Below, one piece after another: positions 14,955-22,838 of a DNA stretch of 64,000 nucleotides. Position 1 is the stretch's first letter; each line of letters opens with the position of its first letter. The notes under the pieces were generated by a model, which saw only the letters and a program-made list of their open reading frames with translations, was not told the DNA's origin and ran no database searches. Origin of the DNA: an uncultured Bacteroidaceae bacterium (lineage in GTDB: Bacteria; Bacteroidota; Bacteroidia; Bacteroidales; Bacteroidaceae); contig CAKQRW010000003.1 in assembly GCA_934271655.1 (NCBI GenBank), forward strand, positions 26,685-90,684, in the 5' to 3' direction. The position numbers and the translations under genes are program-made.

Positions 14955-17954
14955 CTACTTTTTCAGTTTCCAATGCACCACAAATAGCGGCGTCTCGGTA
15001 ATATGCTGTTGAATAAAGGCTTTCACCTTGTCTATCATTCCGTCTCGCTTTTCCAATATCTCATCTTCCAAGTCAAAGATGTCAGCTCGCTTTCGCTTCT
15101 GCTGTCGTTGCAGGGTATTCAATTCTTTTTCGAGTGCCAAAGTTTGCTGGGCGTTCTCCGAACGATTCAAGAGACGTTTCTTCTCCTTGATTTTCGCCTT
15201 GATGTCGTCCAGTTCCTTTTCCAAAGAGAGTTGCTGGTCTTCCGCCCACTTCTCGATGTGCTGTATTTCATCATCCAGCAACGCCTTGTTGCGTTCCTCG
15301 ATGTCGGCAGTCAACTTAGCTCGCTGCAAGTCATAGACTTCGGATAGTTTTTTCGCCAAGTCTTCAAGTTCCAAATGGGGTAAACTGTAAACATTTGTTT
15401 CTATTTGACTTATCTCTTCCTCCCCTACCTCGAACGAAGGAAGATTGAGCAGTTTCTCTGCAAACTCCTGCCCCAAGGACTTGCCATCTTCCGAAAGGGC
15501 TGTAAGCAGGATATGATCTTCCGTCTGACCTTCTGATACAAAGGAGAGCAAACGAGCCTGGAGCCAACCTGTCTCGCAAGGACATTGCTCAACATCGGCT
15601 ACCTTATAATGATATAAGGAATAATCGAAGCATACACTCAGAGTATCCTCATCTACCTTTGTATTCGCCAAACAGCTTCCCTTCTCCTTGCAAACCGCAA
15701 TGACCTTCTGAGCCAACGGATGCGAAAGACGGTAGTTGGTATATGGACTCTGGGCGGTGGTAATCTGATAGATACCTGGCTCAGCCTCCACATCGGGATA
15801 AGGATTGCATTTCAGGCGGAAGACAAGGGCTTGCTCGTCGATGATTTCGACAGCATCGCTTCCCAACGTACTGATGGTGATGTTCCAAAGCCAACGATGA
15901 AACTTGTTCAGGTTGCCCATGTCCTTGCCTTGGCGAATCTTCAGCAAACCCACCACATCCTCGTCGAAGTTTTCGAGCAGTTGCTTTCTTGTGTCCTGCA
16001 TCGTCGCCTTGATGCTGGCGTCCATCTCCTGTTGGATTTGGTCAAAGGCTGCATTGATTTCCTCGGGTGTACGGCACTGCTGATAGATGTTGAGCATTCG
16101 CTTTTCGAAATCGACACCCGACTCGATGCTGCCCAGCACTTCGTCGCTCGAACCAAAGACACCATCAAAGAGATGGAACTTCTCAGACAAGAGTTGAAAC
16201 ACTCGCACATCGGCAGCATTCGCCTTGTTGATGAAGTTGAACACCACCACATCGTTCTTCTGACCATAACGGTGGCAGCGCCCGATGCGCTGCTCCACTC
16301 GTTGCGGATTCCAAGGCAAATCGTAGTTGACGATGAGCGAACAAAACTGAAGGTTAATTCCTTCGGAAGCCGCCTCGGTGGCTATCATAATCTCCGCTTG
16401 CACCCGGAAATAATCCACAATCGCCTGACGCTTGTTGGCAGACAGAGAAGGGGTGACGGCGGAAGTTCCTGCATTGCGAGCCTTCCACTCCTTGTAGATT
16501 TGGCGAGAGGTCTCGTCGTTGTTGCTGCCATTGAAGAGGACTATCTTCCCTTGATAGCCGTTCTCCTCCAGGAGTTGTTTCAGATAGAGCTGCGTTCGGG
16601 TACTCTCGGTGAATATCAAAGCCTTGCGATTGGCACCCAGTTGCTCCATCTTTTGGAAACCAGTATGGAGAGCCGAGAGAAGACAGTCGCCCTTCTTGTT
16701 GCTGCTGATGCTGGTGGCAAGATGATACAATCGCTGAAGCTCCTTGATTTCGTCTTTGATTCCTGTAATTTCAGCAGGCGTAAGGAGTTCCACTTCCTGT
16801 GCGTCGCCTTCCATTTGTTGTGTATCGTTCCATTCGTCCCAATCATCGCCGAGCATATCCTCGGCAACCATAGAGATGAAACCGTCTTCTCCCCGTAATT
16901 GTCTTTGCTCATAAGGAGCAAACTTGTTTTGCAAACGGTCTATCAGCGTCTTGAGCGTGTAAGCAATGGCAAATGTTGAGGAAGACATAAGCTTGCGAAA
17001 AATCAGCGTAATGAGTTGTCGCTGACTATTGGGCAAACCATAAGTATCATCACGGCGAAGATACTCGCTAATCTCATTATAGAGTTTCTGCTCCTCAATG
17101 GCAGGATAATATTCCTGCGACATCGGGATGCGAGAGGTGTATTTCACATACTCGGTAACTTGCTTGCGGAGGGTGCGATGCACGATGGGGCGCAATCGGC
17201 GGCGAAGGTCGGCGAAAGCAATGTCGTCACTCTTGTTGCTGTAGCAATATTGCGCCTTGAAACTCTTCAAGTCGCCGAAGTAATGGTCGTCGATGACGCT
17301 GACCAGCCCATAAAGTTCCTCGATGTTGTTTTGCAACGGAGTGGCAGTAAGAAGCAGTTTATGGCAATCGGCAAAAGCGGTCTTCAGTCGAGAAGCCATC
17401 GAAGGCGTTGACTTATAGACATTACGCAGTTTGTGAGCCTCATCATAAACCACCAAGTCCCAATGGGTACGAGAAAGGATGTCTGCCTGTCGGGCGGCAA
17501 ACTGATAGGAGCAAATATAGATTTGCTTGCCATCATGGAGATGGTCGAGGGAAACACCCTTCTTCTTTTCGAGAATGAGAGAAGGGAGAAAGAACTTTTC
17601 CTCCAGTTCCATGCTCCACTGTCGGCGAAGCGTGGCAGGAGCGACGATGAGCACCTTGCGCTTACGCTCAGCCCAGAACTGGCTGATAACAATACCAGCC
17701 TCAATGGTTTTACCCAATCCCACCTCGTCGGCAAGGATAACGCCCTTGGAGAAAGGAGATTGGAATGCAAAAAGAGCCGCCATCACCTGATGGGGGTTCA
17801 AATCGACACGTGCCTCCGACAAGACACCCGTCAGCTTGTCATCGTCCGCACCACCCCTGTTGCGTGACAACTGCCAAGCATCATACAGGAGCTGCGCAGA
17901 TGAATAATGATGTCCCTGCCCATGCAACGCCTCCAAGTTTGTTTCGTTCGTCAT
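14955..17954 (-). CDS. SNF2-family helicase (HepA/RapA- and DrmD-like) of a restriction system
   Basis: A 999-residue Swi2/Snf2 ATPase, first gene of the operon. Motifs are ADEVGLGKTIEAG (Walker A, about 75-87), YDEAHKLRN (DEAH 171-174), LLTATPLQNN (motif III), and ATEAASEGINLQ with RVEQRIGRCHRYGQ (motifs V and VI). Residues about 850-985 form a long charged coiled coil. Such helicases accompany methylase-based defence sets (DrmD in DISARM), but drmA, drmB and drmC are not present here. The likely role is DNA translocation or remodelling in restriction. The start is the ATG at 17952-17954; no clear Shine-Dalgarno or TAnnTTTG box is visible upstream. Confidence 0.85.
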   Translation of the reverse strand: MTNETNLEALHGQGHHYSSAQLLYDAWQLSRNRGGADDDKLTGVLSEARVDLNPHQVMAALFAFQSPFSKGVILADEVGLGKTIEAGIVISQFWAERKRKVLIVAPATLRRQWSMELEEKFFLPSLILEKKKGVSLDHLHDGKQIYICSYQFAARQADILSRTHWDLVVYDEAHKLRNVYKSTPSMASRLKTAFADCHKLLLTATPLQNNIEELYGLVSVIDDHYFGDLKSFKAQYCYSNKSDDIAFADLRRRLRPIVHRTLRKQVTEYVKYTSRIPMSQEYYPAIEEQKLYNEISEYLRRDDTYGLPNSQRQLITLIFRKLMSSSTFAIAYTLKTLIDRLQNKFAPYEQRQLRGEDGFISMVAEDMLGDDWDEWNDTQQMEGDAQEVELLTPAEITGIKDEIKELQRLYHLATSISSNKKGDCLLSALHTGFQKMEQLGANRKALIFTESTRTQLYLKQLLEENGYQGKIVLFNGSNNDETSRQIYKEWKARNAGTSAVTPSLSANKRQAIVDYFRVQAEIMIATEAASEGINLQFCSLIVNYDLPWNPQRVEQRIGRCHRYGQKNDVVVFNFINKANAADVRVFQLLSEKFHLFDGVFGSSDEVLGSIESGVDFEKRMLNIYQQCRTPEEINAAFDQIQQEMDASIKATMQDTRKQLLENFDEDVVGLLKIRQGKDMGNLNKFHRWLWNITISTLGSDAVEIIDEQALVFRLKCNPYPDVEAEPGIYQITTAQSPYTNYRLSHPLAQKVIAVCKEKGSCLANTKVDEDTLSVCFDYSLYHYKVADVEQCPCETGWLQARLLSFVSEGQTEDHILLTALSEDGKSLGQEFAEKLLNLPSFEVGEEEISQIETNVYSLPHLELEDLAKKLSEVYDLQRAKLTADIEERNKALLDDEIQHIEKWAEDQQLSLEKELDDIKAKIKEKKRLLNRSENAQQTLALEKELNTLQRQQKRKRADIFDLEDEILEKRDGMIDKVKAFIQQHITETPLFVVHWKLKK

Positions 17955-18678
17955 ACCGGTGTCTGCCGTTTGTTTCGAGCCCCACCGATTCCCTAAGCAG
18001 AGAAGATTAAAGAATTGATTGTGCTATTAAAAAGAAAGGCATAGGAATCAAATTGCTTCTTTTTATCCATATTCTTCAGGATTCGCGGTCCCATGGTACT
18101 TTGGATAAAGAAAGAAGCAACAGACACCTACGCCAATTCTTGTATATATATGGTAGCACAAAGCACACCTTCTCCTTATGAGAAGGCGCACCTGTGCCAT
18201 GTGTATATACACGATGGGTAGACGCCCACCGCTGTCTTCCTCTGAGTACCATTGTAATTTTTGCGAAATTTGAAGAATCAGAAGAAAACGTTAGCAAACG
18301 TCTTTCAATAAAATAGTGTCCATACCGCCACTTATCGCCGTCAACACCATGTCGGCATTCAGCAGTAAGACGATGCAAAGTTAATCAAAAGAATTGAAAG
18401 GAGCAAGACAAGTGGAAACAAAAAAAGGCAGAGCATCAGTGTTCCACCTTAAATTCATCCAACATACACTGGCTACATTGACTCATACTCATCAAGTTAG
18501 TCATCAAGTTTCCACTAATGCATTATGCCAACGAAGCCAGCCTGTGGACTGCGGCAATCTTTTGGGGTGTTATGGTCTATACGCACTCACACGTGATATA
18601 TTTTTTCAAAAAAAATGTCAAAGTATCATTTTTAGACCAACTCGACACTTTATCTTATTGGAGTGCAAATTATTACAT

Positions 18679-18761
18679 CCTATGACACTTCTCGAAAAAA
18701 CGACTTAGAAGTATCATAAAAGTATCATAGAAGTGTCATAAAAGCGTCATAAAAGTATCAT
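18679..18761. repeat. 11-bp-period tandem array (AGAAGTATCAT), 5 direct units plus one inverted
   Basis: Units start at 18707, 18718, 18729, 18740 and 18751 with consensus A(A/G)AAGTATCAT. An inverted unit (ATGACACTTCT) lies at about 18681-18691 and a further AAAGTATCAT lies near 18617. The spacing is one helical turn. It is in the 1.3-kb gap between the two restriction loci, where I see no credible gene. Confidence 0.8.
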
Positions 18762-18814
18762 TCATACGCTTATTTCCAGCATTTAGCCACATTTCTCGGA
18801 CATGTGGCTTTCAA

Positions 18815-18868
18815 GAGCATCTTGCATTCCAGTCTGTCCCTAAGAAAGAGTATCTTGCATTTCAGTCA
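18815..18868. repeat. Direct repeat GAG(C/T)ATCTTGCATT(C/T)CAGTC
   Basis: Two copies about 33 bp apart (near 18815 and 18848), differing at two or three positions. Function unknown. Confidence 0.6.
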
Positions 18869-18896
18869 AACGGCTATTCCATATCAGCCCAAGCGA

Positions 18897-18984
18897 TGGG
18901 CAGCCATTGCCCATGAGGTGGGCATCGACTGAACACACGCTGGGCATCCATTGCCCACTCCTTGGGCAATGAGTGCCCAAAAGC
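18897..18984. repeat. Tandem array, 22-bp period, palindromic unit TGGGCA-N5-TGCCCA, 4 units
   Basis: TGGGCA starts at 18897, 18919, 18941 and 18963, exactly 22 bp apart. Units 1, 3 and 4 are 17-bp interrupted palindromes (TGGGCA, five bases, TGCCCA); unit 2 has a decayed second half. A stray TGGGCA occurs at 18997. It lies upstream of mcrBC. Confidence 0.88.
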
Positions 18985-19084
18985 CGTTCGCATTTTTGGG
19001 CAATGCAATCGTCAGCAATAAGCAACGTAGTGAAGCAGGTGCTCGCAAACGCAAAACAAGAATCCACTCGTAAAAGTGGATTCA

Positions 19085-19205
19085 TTATTGAAAACATTCT
19101 GCCCAAAGGAGTGAGTTTCTCAGATTTTATTCGTACTTTTGCCATGTCATTCAGAAGTTTGTTTATTTTTTTATCCGCTATACTAAGATAAGCAAGCTTT
19201 TTCAC
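19085..19205 (-). pseudogene. Remnant of an IS transposase N-terminus (IS1380-like, tentative)
   Basis: On the minus strand the frame reads MAKVRIKSEKLTPLG followed by R-M-F-S-I-M, which is the start of a transposase family common in Bacteroides IS elements (normally ...KLTPFGGIF.IME). After this the similarity stops, so only the 5' end and leader of the element survive. A second remnant of the same start lies at 29100-29270. Confidence 0.65.
19134..19141 (+). promoter_or_regulatory. TACTTTTG box inside the IS remnant, pointing at mcrBC
   Basis: The reverse complement of the transposase start codons creates a perfect TAnnTTTG box about 155 bp before the mcrB ATG. I see no better promoter for mcrBC. 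No strong -33 box is visible, so this is only a candidate. Confidence 0.35.
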
Positions 19206-19294
19206 ATGACAAGATTCCGAGCAGCATCATTGTTGTTCGGGCGCTTGTAAAAGCATCAAATTACATTATTGAATCATTTAGGACAAGGAATAAT

Positions 19295-20806
19295 ATGGTA
19301 TCGAACGAAACAAAGGGGGAAACATTCCACGAGCTTTCAGCAAATGCAAGTGATGGCGCACTTGGCAAGACTGCACAGACATGGTATGACAAAGGCGTTC
19401 TCACATGGAGGCGACGTAAGAACATAGTCTTATATGGCGCACCAGGCACTGGCAAGACTTATGATATACCTGAATTTGCTGTACGTCTATGTGATCCGAA
19501 TTTTATGGCTAACAATCCTGATAGAGAAGGTATTGTGACCAGATACAATCAGCTGAAGTCTGAAAATCGGATTGCGTTTACGACTTTCCACCAATCTATG
19601 GACTATGAGGATTGGATAGAGGGATTGCGCCCCGTTGTGAATGAAAGCAACCAGATAACATACGAGATCGAAAGTGGCATTTTCAAGAGACTCTGTGAAA
19701 ATGCGGAACGCCCTATTGTCAAGGACAAGCAGGTGGGCATTTCTGACCATGCTGTTGTCTGGAAAGTATCACTTGCTGGCACAGGCAACAACCCTGTAAG
19801 AGAGGACTGCATGAAGAACAACTACATCCGCATAGGATGGGACGGCTATGGTCCTGTCATCTCAGATGAAACAGACTGGAGCATTCACAACGGTGAAGGG
19901 AAGCAGATTCTGGATGCTTACATCAATAAGATGAAAATTGGTGATATCATCATGTCATGTTTTTCCAGCCAGACCATTGATGCTATTGGTGTTGTCACGG
20001 GCGATTATGAGTTTGACGACAGTCTTCCTAACTATAAGCGAGTCAGGAAGGTCAACTGGCTTTTAAAGGGCATCAATGAAAACATAGTGGAGATGAATGA
20101 TGGCAAGACTATGACTTTAGGAACTGTCTATCGTTTAAACTCCATCACGCTTGACAATGTGAAATCAATTCTCGAAAAGAATGCAACACCTTCTACTCCT
20201 ACTATGGAAGAGAACAATAAACCATACGTGATGGTTATTGATGAGCTGAACCGCGGAAATGTATCAAAGGTGTTTGGCGAACTGATAACATTGCTTGAGC
20301 CTGACAAGCGAAAAGGACGTGCCAACTCTGAAAGTGTACTTCTTCCCTACTCCAAGAAACCTTTTCAGATTCCAGACAATGTGTATTTGATTGCAACAAT
20401 GAACACGGCCGACCGCTCTTTAGGTTCACTGGATTATGCCATCAGAAGACGCTTTGCGTTCATCGCAGAAAAGCCATTGGGCCTGGATGACGATGGATTC
20501 AATTTAAAAATCTTCAAGCAGGTTAGCGAGCTATTTATCAAGAATTTCGATGAATATAAAGTTAGCAAATGGGACTACACACTGAAGCTCGTTCCTGCTG
20601 ACACACTTTCTGACGAGTATAAGCCAGAAGATGTATGGATTGGCCATAGCTATTTCTTAATGAGGGATGAAGAGGGAAAGGACAACACAACCGACCGTCT
20701 CCTATATGAGATCATACCTCTCCTGGAGGAATATGTGCGCGATGGCGTGCTGACAGCAGATGCGCAAGAAACAATCGACGACTTATATAAGCAAGCTACA
20801 GAATGA
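19295..20806 (+). CDS. mcrB: McrB-type AAA+ GTPase with EVE-like domain inserted in the motor
   Basis: A 503-residue motor subunit of a modification-dependent (type IV) restriction system. Walker A GAPGTGKT is at 48-55, a McrB-typical TFHQSMDYEDWIEGLRP at about 97-113, Walker B VMVIDELNRG at 312-321 and the McrB signature MNTADRS at 369-375. Between Walker A and B, residues about 152-296 (VVWKVSLAGTG... YIRIGWDGYG... MKIGDIIM... IGVVTGDYEF... KVNWL) resemble an EVE/PUA-like domain that flips out and reads modified bases. There is no separate N-terminal DNA-binding domain, so the insert is the likely reader. The stop overlaps the mcrC start by 4 bp (ATGA). Confidence 0.85.
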   Translation: MVSNETKGETFHELSANASDGALGKTAQTWYDKGVLTWRRRKNIVLYGAPGTGKTYDIPEFAVRLCDPNFMANNPDREGIVTRYNQLKSENRIAFTTFHQSMDYEDWIEGLRPVVNESNQITYEIESGIFKRLCENAERPIVKDKQVGISDHAVVWKVSLAGTGNNPVREDCMKNNYIRIGWDGYGPVISDETDWSIHNGEGKQILDAYINKMKIGDIIMSCFSSQTIDAIGVVTGDYEFDDSLPNYKRVRKVNWLLKGINENIVEMNDGKTMTLGTVYRLNSITLDNVKSILEKNATPSTPTMEENNKPYVMVIDELNRGNVSKVFGELITLLEPDKRKGRANSESVLLPYSKKPFQIPDNVYLIATMNTADRSLGSLDYAIRRRFAFIAEKPLGLDDDGFNLKIFKQVSELFIKNFDEYKVSKWDYTLKLVPADTLSDEYKPEDVWIGHSYFLMRDEEGKDNTTDRLLYEIIPLLEEYVRDGVLTADAQETIDDLYKQATE

Positions 20807-22119
20807 TGAAAGTAATACAACTTCAAGAGCAGTTGTTGGGAAGCACTTGCCTACAGCCTACTGAGAGCGAAGCCATCATCCCACATCTGGACGACGGATC
20901 AGAAGTTGTGCTTGATGTCAAGAGAGGTCGTGAGAAGCAGGAGCTTTGCCTTAGGCTATCTCGTAGGGGTGACAATATTCTTGCCACAGGCTCTTATTTC
21001 GTTGGGGTCGACTGGATTAAAGAAGGCGAGCTGGCTGTGCAAGTCAGTCCGAAAATGAACGACGGCTTCGAAGTAGACTATGTTCGTATGCTAAACGAGT
21101 CATTGTCTGAGCCTGACAACTTTGGCCACCTGAAGGACTTGATCAGCATTCGCTTCGACAAGCCTTCTATCCGTGTCAACCAGAAACAGGATTTGTTAAG
21201 CATCCTCCTGATTACAGAGTACTTGAATATTCTTCAGCGCATCGTCAGGAATGGCCTGAAGAAGAGCTTCTACATGGTAGAAGAAAACATAAACAATAAG
21301 GTTAAGGGGCATATACTTGTCAGCAGGACTATCCATCAAAATCTTACGAGAGGTCGTATGACAGACAACGTATGTCGCTATCAGGTCTATGACATAGACT
21401 CTGAGGAAAATAGAATACTAAAGAAGGCTCTGATTTTCTGCAAAAGGCAGTTGGAGGTCTATAGGCATGCACTTGACACGACTGCCTTGGAGCAGAAAAT
21501 AAGACACGTCAAGCCTTATTTCGATATGGTGGGCGATGCCATCAGCATCAAGTCAATGAAGACGTTTAAGAGCAATCCTGTTTTCAAGGAATACCACACA
21601 GCTGTGGAATCTGCCCAACTGTTGCTCAGGCGTTTCAGTTATGACATCACCGTCACTGGCAAAAAGGAGATAGACACTCCCCCATTCTGGATAGACATGA
21701 GCAAACTCTTCGAGCTATACGTATTCGGCAATCTCCGGAAGATATTCACTGGGAAAAACGAAATTCAGTATCATCTGAAGGCTCATTACCAGGAGCTTGA
21801 TTACCTCTTGAAACCAACAGGATGGCCTGAACCTTACGTCATAGACGCGAAATACAAGCCACGCTATAAAGATAGCGGCATTACCATCGATGATGCCAGA
21901 GAAGTGGGCGGCTATGCACGGCTTAGCAGCATCTACCAGAAACTGGGCTTGGATGAAGACTCATCACTTCCTATTAAGTGCTTGATTATCTATCCAGACC
22001 AAGATAAAGAAGAAAGGTTCACGTTCACAAGAACAGATGAACCTGTATTTGAAAAAGTAACAGGATACGTGCGATTCTACAAACTGGGCATTCGGCTTCC
22101 TGTGATTAGCAGGTGCTAA
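20803..22119 (+). CDS. mcrC: McrC-family restriction endonuclease subunit
   Basis: A 438-residue partner of McrB that carries the nuclease. An N-terminal beta-rich domain contacts the McrB ring. The C-terminal PD-(D/E)XK core is visible as ELDYLLKP (metal-binding Asp) and YVIDAKYKP (Asp-x-Lys). The start is ATG 20803 or 20806, overlapping the mcrB stop. The last residues, VISRC, and the TAA stop are encoded within the first bases of a MITE-A element. The natural C-terminus was therefore probably displaced by a few residues, while the catalytic core is intact. Confidence 0.85.
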   Translation: MMKVIQLQEQLLGSTCLQPTESEAIIPHLDDGSEVVLDVKRGREKQELCLRLSRRGDNILATGSYFVGVDWIKEGELAVQVSPKMNDGFEVDYVRMLNESLSEPDNFGHLKDLISIRFDKPSIRVNQKQDLLSILLITEYLNILQRIVRNGLKKSFYMVEENINNKVKGHILVSRTIHQNLTRGRMTDNVCRYQVYDIDSEENRILKKALIFCKRQLEVYRHALDTTALEQKIRHVKPYFDMVGDAISIKSMKTFKSNPVFKEYHTAVESAQLLLRRFSYDITVTGKKEIDTPPFWIDMSKLFELYVFGNLRKIFTGKNEIQYHLKAHYQELDYLLKPTGWPEPYVIDAKYKPRYKDSGITIDDAREVGGYARLSSIYQKLGLDEDSSLPIKCLIIYPDQDKEERFTFTRTDEPVFEKVTGYVRFYKLGIRLPVISRC

Positions 22120-22285
22120 TAATTTTTTTTATTTGGCGTGCTCTATTCTCGGGCAGATTCTTCTGTCTGAAGGGGCTATGCAGTCATAGTGACTGATAAA
22201 CAGACGGATATTATGACCGAGAAAGTGTGCGGCAAATATGAGAGCGGCTTACTTCGATACATAAAATAATTTTGAGCACCTACTT
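22108..22285 (+). mobile_element. MITE-A, full-length copy after mcrC
   Basis: Begins AGCAGGTGCTAATAATT, contains GTGCTCTATTCTCGGGCAG, GCTATGCAGTCATAGTGACTG and GCGGCAAATATGAGAGCGGC, and ends TTTTGAGCACCTACTT; about 178 bp. Its promoter-bearing end faces right, where no plus-strand gene follows. Confidence 0.85.
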
Positions 22286-22385
22286 ATTTTTTTCGCTTCA
22301 TAAGAATGTGTGTTGCGTGGAAGCTTATTGCCGTTTCATCATGTTTTGGCACCCTTTCGGAGGGCTGTTTTTATGAGGATGTCAT

Positions 22386-22464
22386 GTCGTACGACATGAG
22401 GTGCTATGAACGTACGACATGAGGTGCTATAGTCGTACGACATGAAAGTGCATAGTCGTACGAC
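22386..22464. repeat. Tandem array, 23-bp period, palindromic core GTCGTACGAC, 4 units
   Basis: Core positions are 22386, 22409 (AACGTACGAC), 22432 and 22455, exactly 23 bp apart. The 13-bp linkers are ATGAGGTGCTATG, ATGAGGTGCTATA and ATGAAAGTGCATA. The linker shares TGCTA at the same offset as the array at 8340 although the palindromes differ. Confidence 0.92.
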
Positions 22465-22509
22465 ATGACATCCGATGCTTGTCTGGCTGTCTTTCTCATG
22501 CCTGTTTTA

Positions 22510-22566
22510 TGAACCATAATGAACGTAGGGTGAACATTTATGAACGAGAAGCTAACGATTGTGAAC
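22510..22566. repeat. Helically phased TGAAC repeats
   Basis: TGAAC occurs at 22510, 22520, 22531, 22541 and 22562, with a CTAAC at 22552, so six sites fall 10-11 bp apart on one face of the helix. It lies in the gap between mcrC and the efflux operon. Confidence 0.75.
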
Positions 22567-22728
22567 GCACAGACAGCATCCACAATTGAGAATTGCGTCC
22601 GTCCACATGGAGACTTGACAAGCCAGGAGACGGTAAGGAAGCGATAATAAAGGGGAGACGATAATCAGAATTCCCGCATCACAGCCAAGAGCGGCAACCT
22701 GGACAATTATGCCTGAGCTACAACATGC

Positions 22729-22764
22729 AAAGAGGGTATGGCAAGAATGCCATACCCTCTTTTT
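22729..22764. terminator. Terminator between mcrC side and efflux operon
   Basis: AAAGAGGGTATGGCA (22729-22743) pairs perfectly with TGCCATACCCTCTTT (22748-22762), followed by T residues. It lies about 75 bp downstream of the MFS gene stop and can serve both strands. Confidence 0.85.
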
Positions 22765-22838
22765 GAATTATATGGTACAATAGGTCTACACATGGAAGAA
22801 CGTGTTCTTCCATTGAAGTGCAAGATAATATTGAGTGT

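Noticed and set aside
8703..17954. Complete DISARM or BREX system
   Set aside because: A DrmD-like helicase and a methylase are present, but drmA, drmB, drmC and brx/pgl genes are not seen on either side.
18394..18708. 104-residue plus-strand reading frame in the 18-kb gap
   Set aside because: Overlaps tandem repeats, has no family resemblance or start signals, and composition unlike coding DNA.
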